Source of the DNA: Mesorhizobium sp. M2E.F.Ca.ET.219.01.1.1
GTDB taxonomy: Bacteria > Pseudomonadota > Alphaproteobacteria > Rhizobiales > Rhizobiaceae
NCBI RefSeq assembly: GCF_004016445.2
Contig: NZ_SADT02000005.1
Coordinates: 62,001 to 126,000, forward strand
Direction of reading: 5' to 3'
Length of the DNA stretch: 64,000 bases
Under the pieces are notes generated by a model. It worked only from the letters and a program-made list of their open reading frames with translations. It made no database searches and was not told where the DNA came from. Of the stretch, positions 1 to 8,584 are shown in pieces. Both the position numbers and the translations under genes were made by a program. Every line of letters begins with the position of its first letter. Position 1 is the stretch's first letter.

Positions 1-14
1 AACAGGCAGTTAAC

Positions 15-73
15 GCATTGTTTTTACTGGCTTTCGGTAGATTTATAGGTGAACCGGAAGTAAACAATAATGC
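15..73. other. long imperfect stem-loop
   Basis: The left arm (15-38) reads GCATTGTTTTTACT and later CTTTCGGT. The right arm (52-73) reads ACCGGAAG then TAAACAATAATGC. The arms pair with a few mismatches around a loop of about 14 nt. The stretch is AT-richer than its surroundings. It could be a terminator or part of a small RNA; no function can be assigned from sequence alone. Confidence 0.4.
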
Positions 74-136
74 GCCGGCGAAGCGAGCTTCATGAAGCGC
101 TTACCATGATCTCGACAGCTGTCGCGGCCGTTCTCT

Positions 137-163
137 CTTCGGCACAATCGAACTGTGCCGAAG
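137..163. other. perfect 10-bp hairpin
   Basis: CTTCGGCACA (137-146) pairs perfectly with TGTGCCGAAG (154-163) around a 7-nt loop. No T-run follows on either strand, so a classic intrinsic terminator is not obvious. It may be a transcription end, a processing site or a protein-binding palindrome. Confidence 0.4.
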
Positions 164-208
164 TGGGTCAGCAGCAGCCATGAGCCGTGATGAACGGGTG
201 CCGCGCCG

Positions 209-349
209 GGTCGGTCGAGATTCAGGTCAGGCCGAGTTCGAGAATGGTGGTTTCCGAGAACCGGAGCGGAAGCGTACTTAAAGTACGTGAGCACCGGAAG
301 CGCAGGAAGCCTTCATTCGCAGGCCGGCCTCACCTGAATATCACCGACC
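209..349. repeat. inverted intergenic repeat, family G copy 1
   Basis: This element of about 140 bp has long inverted arms. GGTCGGT (209-215) pairs with ACCGACC (343-349), and GATTCAGGTCAGGCCG (219-234) pairs with the segment 325-342 containing CGGCCTCACCTGAAT. The centre is a hairpin, CGTACTT/AAGTACG (273-279/281-287), flanked by two direct repeats of the form GAGnACCGGAnGCG. Related copies lie at 8437-8583 and 63364-63508. It abuts the stop codon of the leftward transglutaminase gene and may terminate it. Confidence 0.8.
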
Positions 350-1219
350 TCAAGCCAGCATCTGCGCGCTGACCGTCCTGTCGACGCCGTGGTGCGGAGG
401 ATTGAAGCGGTTGCCTTCCTGCTCATAGGTCCACACCTTGAACAGGGCGAGCCGATGCGGACCGAAACTGTGCAGCAGCGGCACGTCGGTGGCATCGCGG
501 CCGCGCGCGATGACGACCCGGCCGATGCGCGGCCGGTTGTGGCGCGGATCGAACGTGTACCATTTGCCGTCGAGGAAGACTTCCATCCAGGCCGAGAAGT
601 CCATCGGCGCCGGATCGGCCGGCACGCCGATGTCGCCGAGATAGCCGTTCACGTAGCGCGCCGGAATGTTCATGCATCGGCAAAGCGTGATCGCTAGATG
701 CGCGAAATCGCGGCAGACCCCGACGCGCTCCTCATGCGCCTGGGCCGCCGTGCGGTTGGCGCGCGCATAGCCGTAGCCGAAGGAAAGCCGGCTGTTGACA
801 TAGTCGACGATTGCCTGGACGCGCGCCCAGCCGGGCGGCAGCTGGCCGAAACGCTGCCAGGCGACGTCGCTGAGATGATCGGTCTCGCAATAGCGGCTGC
901 CGAGCAGATAGACCAGCACGTCGTCGGGCAGTTCCGCGACCGGCGTTTCCCGCGCCAGCGTGTTGACCTCGTCGGTCTCGCCGCTGTCCTCGATCGCAGC
1001 GTCGTAGAGGATGCGGAAGCTCCCGGCGGGCGCCGTGAAGCGACGGCAGATATTGCCATAGCGGTCGTGATAGGTCCGGGTCGGCACCGACGGCGAGGTC
1101 AGGACCCGCGTCTGCCGCTTGATGTCGGCATGCCGGTCGGGATGGATGTCGAGAAGCGAGATGATCGGTGTCGCCGCCGCGCATTCGATGGCAATTTCGT
1201 AGCCGAGCCGGATCAGCAT
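350..1219 (-). CDS. transglutaminase-like family protein
   Basis: This is a cytoplasmic-looking protein of 289 residues with an N-terminal transglutaminase-associated region and a C-terminal transglutaminase-like (papain-fold) core. The presumed nucleophile is Cys169 in VGVCRDFAH and the Asp is Asp224 in WYTFDPRHN. The position that usually carries the catalytic His (xxHAW) reads MDFSAW here, so Ser209 replaces it. I chose the start at 1219 because AAAGGGGG lies about 8 nt upstream; an in-frame ATG at 1261 has no such site. Family members are often annotated as putative cysteine proteases, and the true substrate is unknown. Whether this protein is active is uncertain because of the Ser. Confidence 0.85.
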   Translation of the reverse strand: MLIRLGYEIAIECAAATPIISLLDIHPDRHADIKRQTRVLTSPSVPTRTYHDRYGNICRRFTAPAGSFRILYDAAIEDSGETDEVNTLARETPVAELPDDVLVYLLGSRYCETDHLSDVAWQRFGQLPPGWARVQAIVDYVNSRLSFGYGYARANRTAAQAHEERVGVCRDFAHLAITLCRCMNIPARYVNGYLGDIGVPADPAPMDFSAWMEVFLDGKWYTFDPRHNRPRIGRVVIARGRDATDVPLLHSFGPHRLALFKVWTYEQEGNRFNPPHHGVDRTVSAQMLA

Positions 1220-1391
1220 CGCATGCCCCCTTTGGTGATTTTGGAAAGACAGCCCCTTCAACGCAACGAACCGGAGGTTGTTCCCGCGCGGAATCGAAAT
1301 GCGCGCATCTCGCCTTCTCAGCCACCGATGGCCGGTCTAAACTGGGTAGCACGTTTCGCCCTCCCCGAAAACAATTCTCCAGGAAAACCCG

Positions 1392-2057
1392 ATGTTCGCA
1401 GGCTCAAAGTTCGCTGCCTTCCTGTTCGACATGGACGGCACGGTGCTCAACTCGATCGCGGCGGCGGAACGGGTGTGGACGAAATGGGCGGAACGCCACG
1501 GCCTCGATGTGGCAAGCTTCCTGCCGACGATCCACGGCAAGCGGGCGATCGAGACGATCGCTGGATTGAGGCTTGCGGGCGTCGATGCGGTTGCGGAGGC
1601 CGATGCGCTGCTCAAGGCCGAGGCGGACGACCTCGAAGGCATCGTCCCGATCCCCGGCGCCGTCGCCTTCCTGAAATCGCTGCCGCCGGAGCGCTGGGTC
1701 ATCGTCACCTCGGCGCCGCGCGAGCTGGCGCTGCTGCGCATCAAGGCCGCCGGCATCCCGGTTCCCGCCATGATGGTGACGGCGGAAGACGTGACCCATG
1801 GCAAGCCGGCGCCGGATTGTTTTCTCCTGGCGGCAAAGCGTCTTGGCGTCGAGGCGCGCGACTGCCTGGTCTTCGAGGATGCGCCCGCAGGCATCGCGGC
1901 CGGCGAGGCTTCCGGCGCCTCGGTGATGGTGATCAGCGCCACGCACGTCCACCCGCTCGTCACACCGCACCCGACGATCCGTTCCTATGATGAAATCGCC
2001 ATTGCGGTCGATGATACCGGATTCATCGTTTTGTCGCCAACCCAGGCAGCAGCCTGA
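1392..2057 (+). CDS. HAD-superfamily sugar-phosphatase-like hydrolase
   Basis: This 221-residue protein belongs to the HAD IA subfamily that includes sugar phosphatases and glycerol-3-phosphatases. Motif I is FLFDMDGTVLN, with nucleophile Asp13 and acid/base Asp15. Motif II is VIVTSAP, motif III is the Lys in HGKPAPDCF, and motif IV is VFEDAPAGI. The helical cap between motifs I and II is of the small C1 type. The start has AGGAAAA 6 nt upstream. It likely dephosphorylates a small phosphorylated metabolite; the substrate cannot be read from the sequence. It is transcribed alone and convergent with the DUF1674 gene. Confidence 0.88.
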   Translation: MFAGSKFAAFLFDMDGTVLNSIAAAERVWTKWAERHGLDVASFLPTIHGKRAIETIAGLRLAGVDAVAEADALLKAEADDLEGIVPIPGAVAFLKSLPPERWVIVTSAPRELALLRIKAAGIPVPAMMVTAEDVTHGKPAPDCFLLAAKRLGVEARDCLVFEDAPAGIAAGEASGASVMVISATHVHPLVTPHPTIRSYDEIAIAVDDTGFIVLSPTQAAA

Positions 2058-2062
2058 GCATG

Positions 2063-2091
2063 CAGGCCGGCCTGGCCTGAATATCAGCACA
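2063..2091. terminator. palindromic element between convergent genes
   Basis: The perfect 12-bp palindrome CAGGCCGGCCTG (2063-2074) is followed by GGCCTGAATATCA. That tail matches the right arm of the family G repeats. It occupies the 39-bp gap between two convergent genes, so it probably serves as a bidirectional terminator derived from a degenerate repeat. No T-run is present. Confidence 0.45.
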
Positions 2092-2096
2092 TCCGG

Positions 2097-2318
2097 CTAG
2101 AAGTCGCTGGTTAGGCCCTTCACCTCCCAGTCGCCGTAGCGCCCGGGCTCCTTGCCGCCGCGACCGCCGATTTCCTTCGGCATCGCCGCTTCCGCTTCGC
2201 GGTAGAGCTTGCGCCTGGCCTCGGCCTCCGCCAGCGCCCGCTGCGCTTCCGGCGTCAGCATCTTTCGCGGCTCGTCGCCTTCATCCGTGGTTTCGGTCTT
2301 GTTGGTCAGTTCGGTCAT
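2097..2318 (-). CDS. DUF1674 protein, SDHAF4-like succinate dehydrogenase assembly factor
   Basis: This small soluble protein of 73 residues carries the diagnostic C-terminal signature EIGGRGG..EPGRYGDWE followed by KG and a terminal DF. In mitochondria the family (SDHAF4) protects flavinylated SdhA during complex II assembly; bacterial members are presumed to act likewise. The N-terminal half is charged and probably disordered. AGGGAAT precedes the ATG by 6 nt. No sdh genes lie in the window, so the role rests on family membership. Confidence 0.82.
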   Translation of the reverse strand: MTELTNKTETTDEGDEPRKMLTPEAQRALAEAEARRKLYREAEAAMPKEIGGRGGKEPGRYGDWEVKGLTSDF

Positions 2319-2334
2319 GCGATATTCCCTGCCG

Positions 2335-2361
2335 ATTGAAACGGGGCCCGGCCTTTCCCAT
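2335..2361 (+). promoter_or_regulatory. candidate heat-shock (RpoH) promoter of htpX
   Basis: ATTGAAA (2335-2341) and CCCAT (2357-2361) are separated by 15 nt, resembling an alphaproteobacterial sigma-32 promoter. It lies about 60 nt upstream of htpX, a classical heat-shock gene. The match is approximate and no other data support it. Confidence 0.3.
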
Positions 2362-2423
2362 CATATAGCCATGACCACAAAAGGATCGACCCCAATTCTC
2401 CATCGCCCCGCACGGATGACACG

Positions 2424-3458
2424 ATGAACACGCTTCGCACCGCCATGCTTCTTGCCGCGATGACAGCGCTGTTCATGGGCGTCGGCTATCTGATCGGCGG
2501 CTCGGGCGGCATGGTCATCGCGCTTCTGATCGCCGCCGGCACCAACCTGTTCAGCTACTGGAACGCCGACAAGATGGTGCTGTCGATGAACCGCGCCGTC
2601 GAGGTCGACGAGAAGAATGCGCCCGAATATTACGCGATCGTCCAGGCGTTGGCCAAGCAGGCCGGCCTGCCGATGCCGAAGACCTATCTGATCGACAACC
2701 CGCAGCCCAACGCCTTCGCCACCGGCCGCAACCCCGAGAATGCCGCGGTGGCGGCCTCCACGGGCCTGCTCGAGCGGCTCTCCCATGAAGAGGTCGCGGC
2801 AGTGATGGCGCATGAGCTTGCCCATGTGCAGCATCGCGACACGCTGACCATGACGATCGTGGCGACGCTCGCCGGCGCGATTTCGATGCTCGGCAATTTC
2901 GCCTTCTTCCTCGGCGGCAGCCGCGAGAACAACAATCCGTTCGGCTTTGTCGGCGTGCTGGTCGCCATGCTGGTGGCGCCCTTCGCCGCCATGGTCGTTC
3001 AGATGGCGGTGAGCCGCACCCGCGAATACGAGGCCGACCGGCGCGGCGCCGAGATCTGCGGCCATCCGCTGTGGCTGGCCTCGGCGCTGAACAAGATCGC
3101 GCGTGGCGCCGAGCAGATCCCCAACGAGGATGCCGAGCGCAACCCGGCGATGGCGCATCTCTTCATCATCAATCCGCTTCACGGCGAGCGCATGGACAAT
3201 CTGTTCTCGACCCATCCGAGCACGGAAAACCGCATCGCCGCCCTGCAGGAGATGGCGCGCGCGATGGGCGGCGCATCGCCTGCCAATCGGCGCGAGGCAT
3301 CCGCGCCGCCCATCCAGCCCGAGGAGGCGCCGGCCGGTCCCTGGGGCAAGCCCGCGCCGCCCGCGCCGCCTGCCGAACCGCCGCAGCCAAGACCCAATCC
3401 CTGGGGCCGCAACCCGACCGGACCCCGCAATGCCGGGCGCAGGGGTCCCTGGTCGTGA
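2424..3458 (+). CDS. htpX: zinc metalloprotease HtpX
   Basis: HtpX is an inner-membrane M48 protease that takes part in membrane protein quality control with FtsH. The 344-residue protein has two N-terminal membrane segments (about 5-22 and 28-45), the zinc motif HELAH at 130-134, a second hydrophobic pair (about 145-190), and the downstream glutamate ligand in REYEADRRG. The C-terminal 60 residues are a Pro/Ala-rich tail longer than in E. coli HtpX (about 293 residues), as is usual in rhizobia. Its stop overlaps the GTG start of rsmB (GTGA), so the two are likely translationally coupled. Confidence 0.95.
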   Translation: MNTLRTAMLLAAMTALFMGVGYLIGGSGGMVIALLIAAGTNLFSYWNADKMVLSMNRAVEVDEKNAPEYYAIVQALAKQAGLPMPKTYLIDNPQPNAFATGRNPENAAVAASTGLLERLSHEEVAAVMAHELAHVQHRDTLTMTIVATLAGAISMLGNFAFFLGGSRENNNPFGFVGVLVAMLVAPFAAMVVQMAVSRTREYEADRRGAEICGHPLWLASALNKIARGAEQIPNEDAERNPAMAHLFIINPLHGERMDNLFSTHPSTENRIAALQEMARAMGGASPANRREASAPPIQPEEAPAGPWGKPAPPAPPAEPPQPRPNPWGRNPTGPRNAGRRGPWS

Positions 3459-4828
3459 CGCCGCCGAAGCGCGGACATTCAGGCAATCCGCAACGCAAGG
3501 CCGATGACGAGATAGCCGGCCTTGCCGCGCGCAAGGCGGCGGCCCGGCTGCTGGCTGCCGTCATCGATGCCCGCACGCCGTTGGACGGATTGACCGACAA
3601 CGAGCACGGCCACCCGCAATACAAGGCGCTGGACGGGCGCGACCGCGCGCTGGTGCGCGCCATCCTGGTGACCGCGCTGCGCCATCGCATGACCATTGCC
3701 GGGCTGCTGTCGAAGCGGCTGGAAAAGCCGCTGCCGCCCAATGCCACGGCGCTCTCGCACATCCTGCATGTCGCCGCCGCGCAGATCCTGTTCCTCGATG
3801 TTCCCGACAGCGCCGCCGTCGACCTTGCCGTCACCCATGCCAAATCCGATCCGCGCACGCTGCGCTTCTCCGGCCTCGTCAACGGGGTGCTGCGTTCGCT
3901 TGCCCGGGCCAAGGAGGCCCAGCTTGGCCCGGCGCTTGCCGCCACCAGCGAGGCCCCGCAATGGTTCGCCGAGCGGCTGACCGGCGCTTACGGCGCCGAC
4001 AAGGCGCGCGCCATTCTTGCCGCGCATCGCAACGAGGCGCCCGTCGATTTCACCGTCAAGGCCGATCCGGCGCTCTGGGCCGAGCGCCTGGGCGGCATCG
4101 TTCTGCCGACCGGCACGGTGCGTGTCGAAAAGCTGTCGGCCAACGTCGCCGACCTGCCCGGTTTCACTGATGGTGCCTGGTGGGTGCAGGACACGGCCGC
4201 CAGCCTGCCGGCGCGCCTGTTCGGCGACATAAGTGGCCAGCGCGTAGCCGACCTCTGCGCCGCGCCCGGCGGCAAGACGGCGCAGCTTATCCTCGCCGGC
4301 GCCAACGTCACCGCGGTTGACACCTCCAAGAACCGGCTGGCGCGGCTGAAGCAGAATCTCGACCGCCTCGGCCTGACAGCCGAACTCGTCCAGACCGACC
4401 TTCTGGACTACCGGCCGGCGCGCTTGTTCGACGCCGTGCTGCTCGACGCGCCCTGCTCCTCGACCGGAACCGTGCGCCGTCACCCCGATGTGCCGTGGAC
4501 CAAAGCCATGGCCGATGTCGAAAAGCTCGCCGCCCTCCAGCGCACGCTGCTTGCCCACGCCTTCACGCTGGTCAGGCCCGGCGGCCGCATCGTCTTTTCC
4601 AACTGCTCGCTCGACCCGATCGAAGGCGAGGAACTTTACCGCGCCTTCCTTGCCGAAATCCCAGGGGTGATCGATGACCCGATCCGCCCGGGCGAGTTCG
4701 CCGACATCGATCCGTTCCTTACATCCGCGGGCATGCTGCGCACGACGCCCGCCGACCTGACGCTTGAATCGCCAGGGATTTCCGGTCTGGACGGCTTCTT
4801 CGCGGCACGGATGAGACGGGCCGGTTGA
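3455..4828 (+). CDS. rsmB: RsmB-like 16S rRNA (cytosine-C5)-methyltransferase
   Basis: This is a 457-residue SAM-dependent m5C methyltransferase. An N-terminal NusB-like RNA-binding domain (about 20-150) is followed by a Rossmann methyltransferase domain. The SAM motif is LCAAPGGKTAQL, motif IV is LLDAPCSSTG, and the Cys of motif VI lies in SNCSLDP. Bacterial RsmB methylates C967 of 16S rRNA. I chose GTG at 3455 because it overlaps the htpX stop and fits the expected domain start; longer in-frame extensions run through htpX. Assignment as RsmB rather than another RsmB/NOP member rests on the NusB-like domain. Confidence 0.9.
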   Translation: MTPPKRGHSGNPQRKADDEIAGLAARKAAARLLAAVIDARTPLDGLTDNEHGHPQYKALDGRDRALVRAILVTALRHRMTIAGLLSKRLEKPLPPNATALSHILHVAAAQILFLDVPDSAAVDLAVTHAKSDPRTLRFSGLVNGVLRSLARAKEAQLGPALAATSEAPQWFAERLTGAYGADKARAILAAHRNEAPVDFTVKADPALWAERLGGIVLPTGTVRVEKLSANVADLPGFTDGAWWVQDTAASLPARLFGDISGQRVADLCAAPGGKTAQLILAGANVTAVDTSKNRLARLKQNLDRLGLTAELVQTDLLDYRPARLFDAVLLDAPCSSTGTVRRHPDVPWTKAMADVEKLAALQRTLLAHAFTLVRPGGRIVFSNCSLDPIEGEELYRAFLAEIPGVIDDPIRPGEFADIDPFLTSAGMLRTTPADLTLESPGISGLDGFFAARMRRAG

Positions 4829-4977
4829 ATCGTTATCTCGCAAAAACTTGCTGACTTTTTTAGGGATCGGTACCGGCAAAGCGGCGTGAAGCGGTTCACT
4901 TAGGCGAATTCCGCCTTCGCATAAGTTCTTGAATCGCATAAGCTTGTGCTTGGGTTACGGGGACATCAGGAGGGCTT

Positions 4978-6702
4978 TTGGCACTTGTTGCCGGCAACAC
5001 GACGCGTCTATGGACGCTCGTCGCGAAGGAGTTCTGGCGCAAGACGCGCCGGCGTTTGCGCGCCGGTCCGGTCTATCGCTGGCGCTATTCCGGCCGCACG
5101 CCTGAACGCGTCCTGATCGCCCCGCCGGATTTGCGGCTCGCGGATCCGCAGATCGCGCTGGAGATCTATTACGGCCGCTACCCGCTGTCCGGCCATCTGG
5201 TCGAGACCGGCGGCACCTCGCCCTTTCAGCTCGACGTGCCCAATCGTGGCTGGCAGAAATCGCTGCATGGCTTCCGCTGGCTGCGCCATATGCGCGCCGC
5301 CGGCACCGAGCTCGCCGCCGCCAATGCGAGAGCCCTGGTGACCGACTGGATCGCCATGCACGGCAACCAGATTTCCGGCGTCGCCTGGGAACCGGGAACG
5401 ACGGCCAAGCGCGTGATCGCCTGGCTGCAGCATTCCTCGGTGGTGCTGCAAGGCGCCGAATTCCCCTTCTATCGCGCCTTCCTCAAATCGCTTGCCGTAC
5501 AGATCCGCTACCTGCGCTCGATGGCGCGTGAGATGCCGGATGGCGAGGCCAGGCTGCGCGCCCGCATCGCGCTCGCCTTCGCCGCCCTGTCCCTGCCGGC
5601 GCCGGCCTCGGCGCTGCGTTCCGCGACGCGCAACCTGGCTGAGGAGCTGGAGCATCAGATCCTGCCCGATGGCGGCCACATCTCGCGCAAACCGATGGCG
5701 GTGCTGGAGCTGCTGGCCGATCTCCTGCCGCTGCGCCAGACCTATGCCAACCAGGCCGAGGCGCCGCCGGCGGCGTTGATCGGCGCCATCGACCGCATGT
5801 TGCCGGCGCTGCGCTTCTTCCGCCACCAGGACGGCAGCCTTGCCCGCTTCAACGGCATGGGCGCGACCATCCATGACCGCATTGCCACCATCATGCGCCA
5901 TGACGACACGGTGGGCGCGCCGCTGCTGCACGCGCCGCATTCCGGCTATGAGCGCCTTTCGATGGGCGGCGTGACGGTGATCGCCGACACCGGCCTGCCG
6001 CCGCCGATCGATGTATCCAACGCCGCGCATGCCGGCTGTCTCGCCTTCGAGCTCTCGTCCGGGCGCCAGCACTTCATCGTCAATGCCGGCATCGATACAT
6101 ACGGCGCCCCGGAATTCCGGCCGCTGGCGCGCGCCACCGCCGCGCATTCGACCGCGACGATCAACGACACCTCGTCGGCGCGCTTCAGTCACTCGCTACG
6201 GGTCAGCGACCTTTTGGGCTCGCCGCTGATCGGCGGCCCCCAGCACGTGCCCTGCAAGCGCCTCGACCGGAAGGGCATGCAGGGCTTCGTCGCCCGCCAT
6301 GACGGCTATGTCCAGCAATTCGGCTTCCTGCATGAGCGCGAGCTGAAGCTCGGCACGAACGGCAATGTGCTTGCCGGCCGCGACCGGTTCCTGCGCCCGG
6401 GCAATGCCGCGATCCGCAACAATGGCCGCGACTTCGTCACGGTGCGCTTCCACGTCCACCCCGACATCAGCCTGCTGCAGGACGACCACGACCGGCTGAC
6501 GCTTGCCGCCGCGCAAGGCGACAGCTGGGTCTTCACCTGCGCCGAAGTGGTGCCGGAGGTCGAGGAATCGATCTATTTCGCCGGCCTGAGCGGCCCGCGC
6601 CGCAGCCGGCAGATCGTGCTCGCCTTCAAGGCCTCGGAGATTGCCGAGGTCCACTGGCAGCTAACCCGCACGCACATCGCCGGCTATCCCGAAAACAACT
6701 GA
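4978..6702 (+). CDS. heparinase II/III family protein
   Basis: This 574-residue protein has an N-terminal helical, toroid-like region and a C-terminal beta-sandwich of the heparinase II/III type (about 330-560, with FELSSGRQHFIVNAG and SARFSHSLRVSDLLG). Characterised members are polysaccharide lyases acting on uronic-acid polymers. Chromosomal rhizobial members like this one have no proven substrate and lack an obvious signal peptide. The start is an unusual TTG, supported by AGGAGGG at 4968-4974. It sits between rsmB and purH. Substrate and even lyase activity are inferred. Confidence 0.83.
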   Translation: MALVAGNTTRLWTLVAKEFWRKTRRRLRAGPVYRWRYSGRTPERVLIAPPDLRLADPQIALEIYYGRYPLSGHLVETGGTSPFQLDVPNRGWQKSLHGFRWLRHMRAAGTELAAANARALVTDWIAMHGNQISGVAWEPGTTAKRVIAWLQHSSVVLQGAEFPFYRAFLKSLAVQIRYLRSMAREMPDGEARLRARIALAFAALSLPAPASALRSATRNLAEELEHQILPDGGHISRKPMAVLELLADLLPLRQTYANQAEAPPAALIGAIDRMLPALRFFRHQDGSLARFNGMGATIHDRIATIMRHDDTVGAPLLHAPHSGYERLSMGGVTVIADTGLPPPIDVSNAAHAGCLAFELSSGRQHFIVNAGIDTYGAPEFRPLARATAAHSTATINDTSSARFSHSLRVSDLLGSPLIGGPQHVPCKRLDRKGMQGFVARHDGYVQQFGFLHERELKLGTNGNVLAGRDRFLRPGNAAIRNNGRDFVTVRFHVHPDISLLQDDHDRLTLAAAQGDSWVFTCAEVVPEVEESIYFAGLSGPRRSRQIVLAFKASEIAEVHWQLTRTHIAGYPENN

Positions 6703-6733
6703 GCCTGCCTGGCAAACGCGGCTGAGCGCCTGA

Positions 6734-6758
6734 CCCCGGATTCACTTGATTTCCGGGG
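6734..6758. terminator. hairpin between heparinase-like gene and purH
   Basis: CCCCGGA (6734-6740) pairs with TCCGGGG (6752-6758) around an 11-nt loop. No clear U-run follows. It may terminate the upstream gene or lie in the purH leader. Confidence 0.4.
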
Positions 6759-6814
6759 CTCATATGCTAGGGCCGGCCAACGTCCCTTCCAACAGCTCTG
6801 AAAGGCCGCCCGCC

Positions 6815-8431
6815 ATGGCCGTGCCCACAAAAAACATTCCGGCGCCGGATCTCGTTCCGGTGCGCCGCGCCCTGCTTTCCGTCTTCGATAAGACCGGGCT
6901 GGTCGACTTTGCCAAGGCGCTCGCCGCCGCCGGCGTCGAACTGGTTTCGACGGGCGGCACGGCAAAGACCATCGCCGAGGCCGGCCTTGCGGTGCGCGAT
7001 GTTTCCGAGCTCACCGGCTTTCCCGAGATCATGGACGGCCGGGTGAAGACCTTGCATCCTTCCGTGCATGGCGCGCTGCTCGGCATCCGCGACGATGCCG
7101 AGCATGCCAAGGCCATGCGCGATCATCACATCGAGCCGATCGACCTCGTCGTCTCGAACCTCTACCCGTTCGAGGAGGTGCGCCGCTCCGGCGCCGGCTA
7201 TGCCTCGATCGTCGAGAACATCGACATCGGCGGGCCGGCGATGATCCGCGCTTCGGCCAAGAACCACGCCTATGTCGCCATTGTCACCGACCCGGCCGAC
7301 TATGCTTCCGTGGTCAACGCATTGGAGATGAATCTCGGCTCGCTGTCGCTCGACTTCCGCAAGAAGCTGGCGGCCAAGGCGTTTGCCCGCACTGCAACTT
7401 ATGACGCGGCGATTTCCGGCTGGTTCGCCGAAGAGCTCCAGATCGAGCACCCGACATGGCGCGCGTTCGGCGGCCGTCTCGACCAGGTGATGCGCTATGG
7501 CGAGAACCCGCATCAGAATGCGGGCTTCTATCTCTCGGGCGACAAACGGCCCGGTGTCGCCACCGCCAGGCAATTGCAGGGCAAGCAGCTCTCCTACAAC
7601 AACATCAACGACACCGACGCCGCCTTCGAGCTCGTCGGCGAGTTCGATCCGGCTCGCTCGGCGGCGATCGCCATCATCAAGCACGCCAACCCCTGTGGCG
7701 TCGCCGAAGGCTCGTCGCTGAAGGCGGCCTATGCCAAGGCGCTGGCCTGCGACCCGGTCTCGGCCTTCGGCGGCATCGTCGCCATGAACCGCATCCTCGA
7801 CGCCGAGGCGGCGGAAGAAATCGTGAAAACCTTCACCGAGGTGATCATCGCGCCTGACGCCACCGACGAGGCTGCCGCGATCGTCGCGGCGAAGAGGAAT
7901 TTGCGCCTCTTGGTTACCGGCGGCCTGCCCGACCCGCGCGCCGCCGGCACGACGGTGAAGTCGGTCGCAGGCGGATTGCTTGTGCAAAGCCGCGACAATG
8001 CCGTGGTCGACGACCTCGAATTGAAAGTGGTGACCAAGCGCGCGCCGACGCCGGCCGAACTGGCCGATCTCAAATTTGCCTTCCGCGTCGCCAAGCACGT
8101 GAAGTCCAACGCCATCGTCTATGCCAGGGACGGCGCAACGGTAGGCATCGGCGCCGGCCAGATGAGTCGCGTCGATTCCTCGCGCATCGCCGCCCGCAAG
8201 GCGCTCGACGCGGCGGAGGCCGCCGGCTTGGCCGAGCCGCTGACCAAGGGTTCGGTGGTCGCCTCGGACGCGTTCTTCCCCTTCGCCGACGGGCTGTTGT
8301 CGGCGATCGAGGCCGGCGCCACGGCTGTCATCCAGCCCGGCGGCTCGATGCGCGACGACGACGTCATCGCCGCCGCCGACGAGCACGGCATCGCCATGGT
8401 GTTCACCGGCGTGAGGCATTTCAGGCATTGA
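6815..8431 (+). CDS. purH: bifunctional AICAR transformylase / IMP cyclohydrolase PurH
   Basis: PurH catalyses the last two steps of de novo IMP synthesis: formylation of AICAR by 10-formyl-THF, then ring closure. The 538-residue protein has the normal length. The N-terminal IMP cyclohydrolase domain (about 10-150) begins RRALLSVFDKTGLVDFA. The C-terminal transformylase domain has the Lys-His pair in IIKHANPCG and ends IAMVFTGVRHFRH. I chose ATG 6815 because AAAGG lies 9 nt upstream and it gives the usual length; an in-frame ATG further upstream has no good site. Confidence 0.96.
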   Translation: MAVPTKNIPAPDLVPVRRALLSVFDKTGLVDFAKALAAAGVELVSTGGTAKTIAEAGLAVRDVSELTGFPEIMDGRVKTLHPSVHGALLGIRDDAEHAKAMRDHHIEPIDLVVSNLYPFEEVRRSGAGYASIVENIDIGGPAMIRASAKNHAYVAIVTDPADYASVVNALEMNLGSLSLDFRKKLAAKAFARTATYDAAISGWFAEELQIEHPTWRAFGGRLDQVMRYGENPHQNAGFYLSGDKRPGVATARQLQGKQLSYNNINDTDAAFELVGEFDPARSAAIAIIKHANPCGVAEGSSLKAAYAKALACDPVSAFGGIVAMNRILDAEAAEEIVKTFTEVIIAPDATDEAAAIVAAKRNLRLLVTGGLPDPRAAGTTVKSVAGGLLVQSRDNAVVDDLELKVVTKRAPTPAELADLKFAFRVAKHVKSNAIVYARDGATVGIGAGQMSRVDSSRIAARKALDAAEAAGLAEPLTKGSVVASDAFFPFADGLLSAIEAGATAVIQPGGSMRDDDVIAAADEHGIAMVFTGVRHFRH

Positions 8432-8436
8432 TACTC

Positions 8437-8583
8437 GACGCGGAGATGCCTCAAGAATTCGCTCCGCTGAGTCGATTGGTGCGGTTTTCGAGAACCGGAG
8501 CGGAGCGGACATTCAGTCCGTGAGCACCGGAAGCGCAGAAAGCCGCGGCAAGCGGCCGGCGGAGTAGAATTATCGAAGCGTCT
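8437..8583. repeat. inverted intergenic repeat, family G copy 2
   Basis: This copy fills the gap between the convergent purH and MFS genes almost exactly. GACGC (8437-8441) pairs with GCGTC (8579-8583), and AATTCGCTCCGCTG pairs with CGGCGGAGTAGAATT less one base. The centre is CGGAC/GTCCG (8506-8510/8516-8520), flanked by the direct repeats GAGAACCGGAGCG and GAGCACCGGAAGCG. Compared with copies 1 and 3 the central stem has changed on both sides so that pairing is kept. It probably terminates both genes. Confidence 0.75.
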
Positions 8584-8584
8584 C

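Larger units (their letters stand above)
1..349. other. gene-free left edge of window
   Basis: I see no convincing gene here. The possible reading frames lack ribosome binding sites and recognisable protein features. The stretch holds two isolated hairpins (15-73 and 137-163) and one copy of a long inverted repeat element (209-349) that ends exactly at the stop codon of the leftward transglutaminase gene. Confidence 0.6.

Noticed and set aside
43..294. 83-codon leftward frame at the window edge
   Set aside because: It runs through a family G repeat and a hairpin, has no ribosome binding site and has an unstructured composition.
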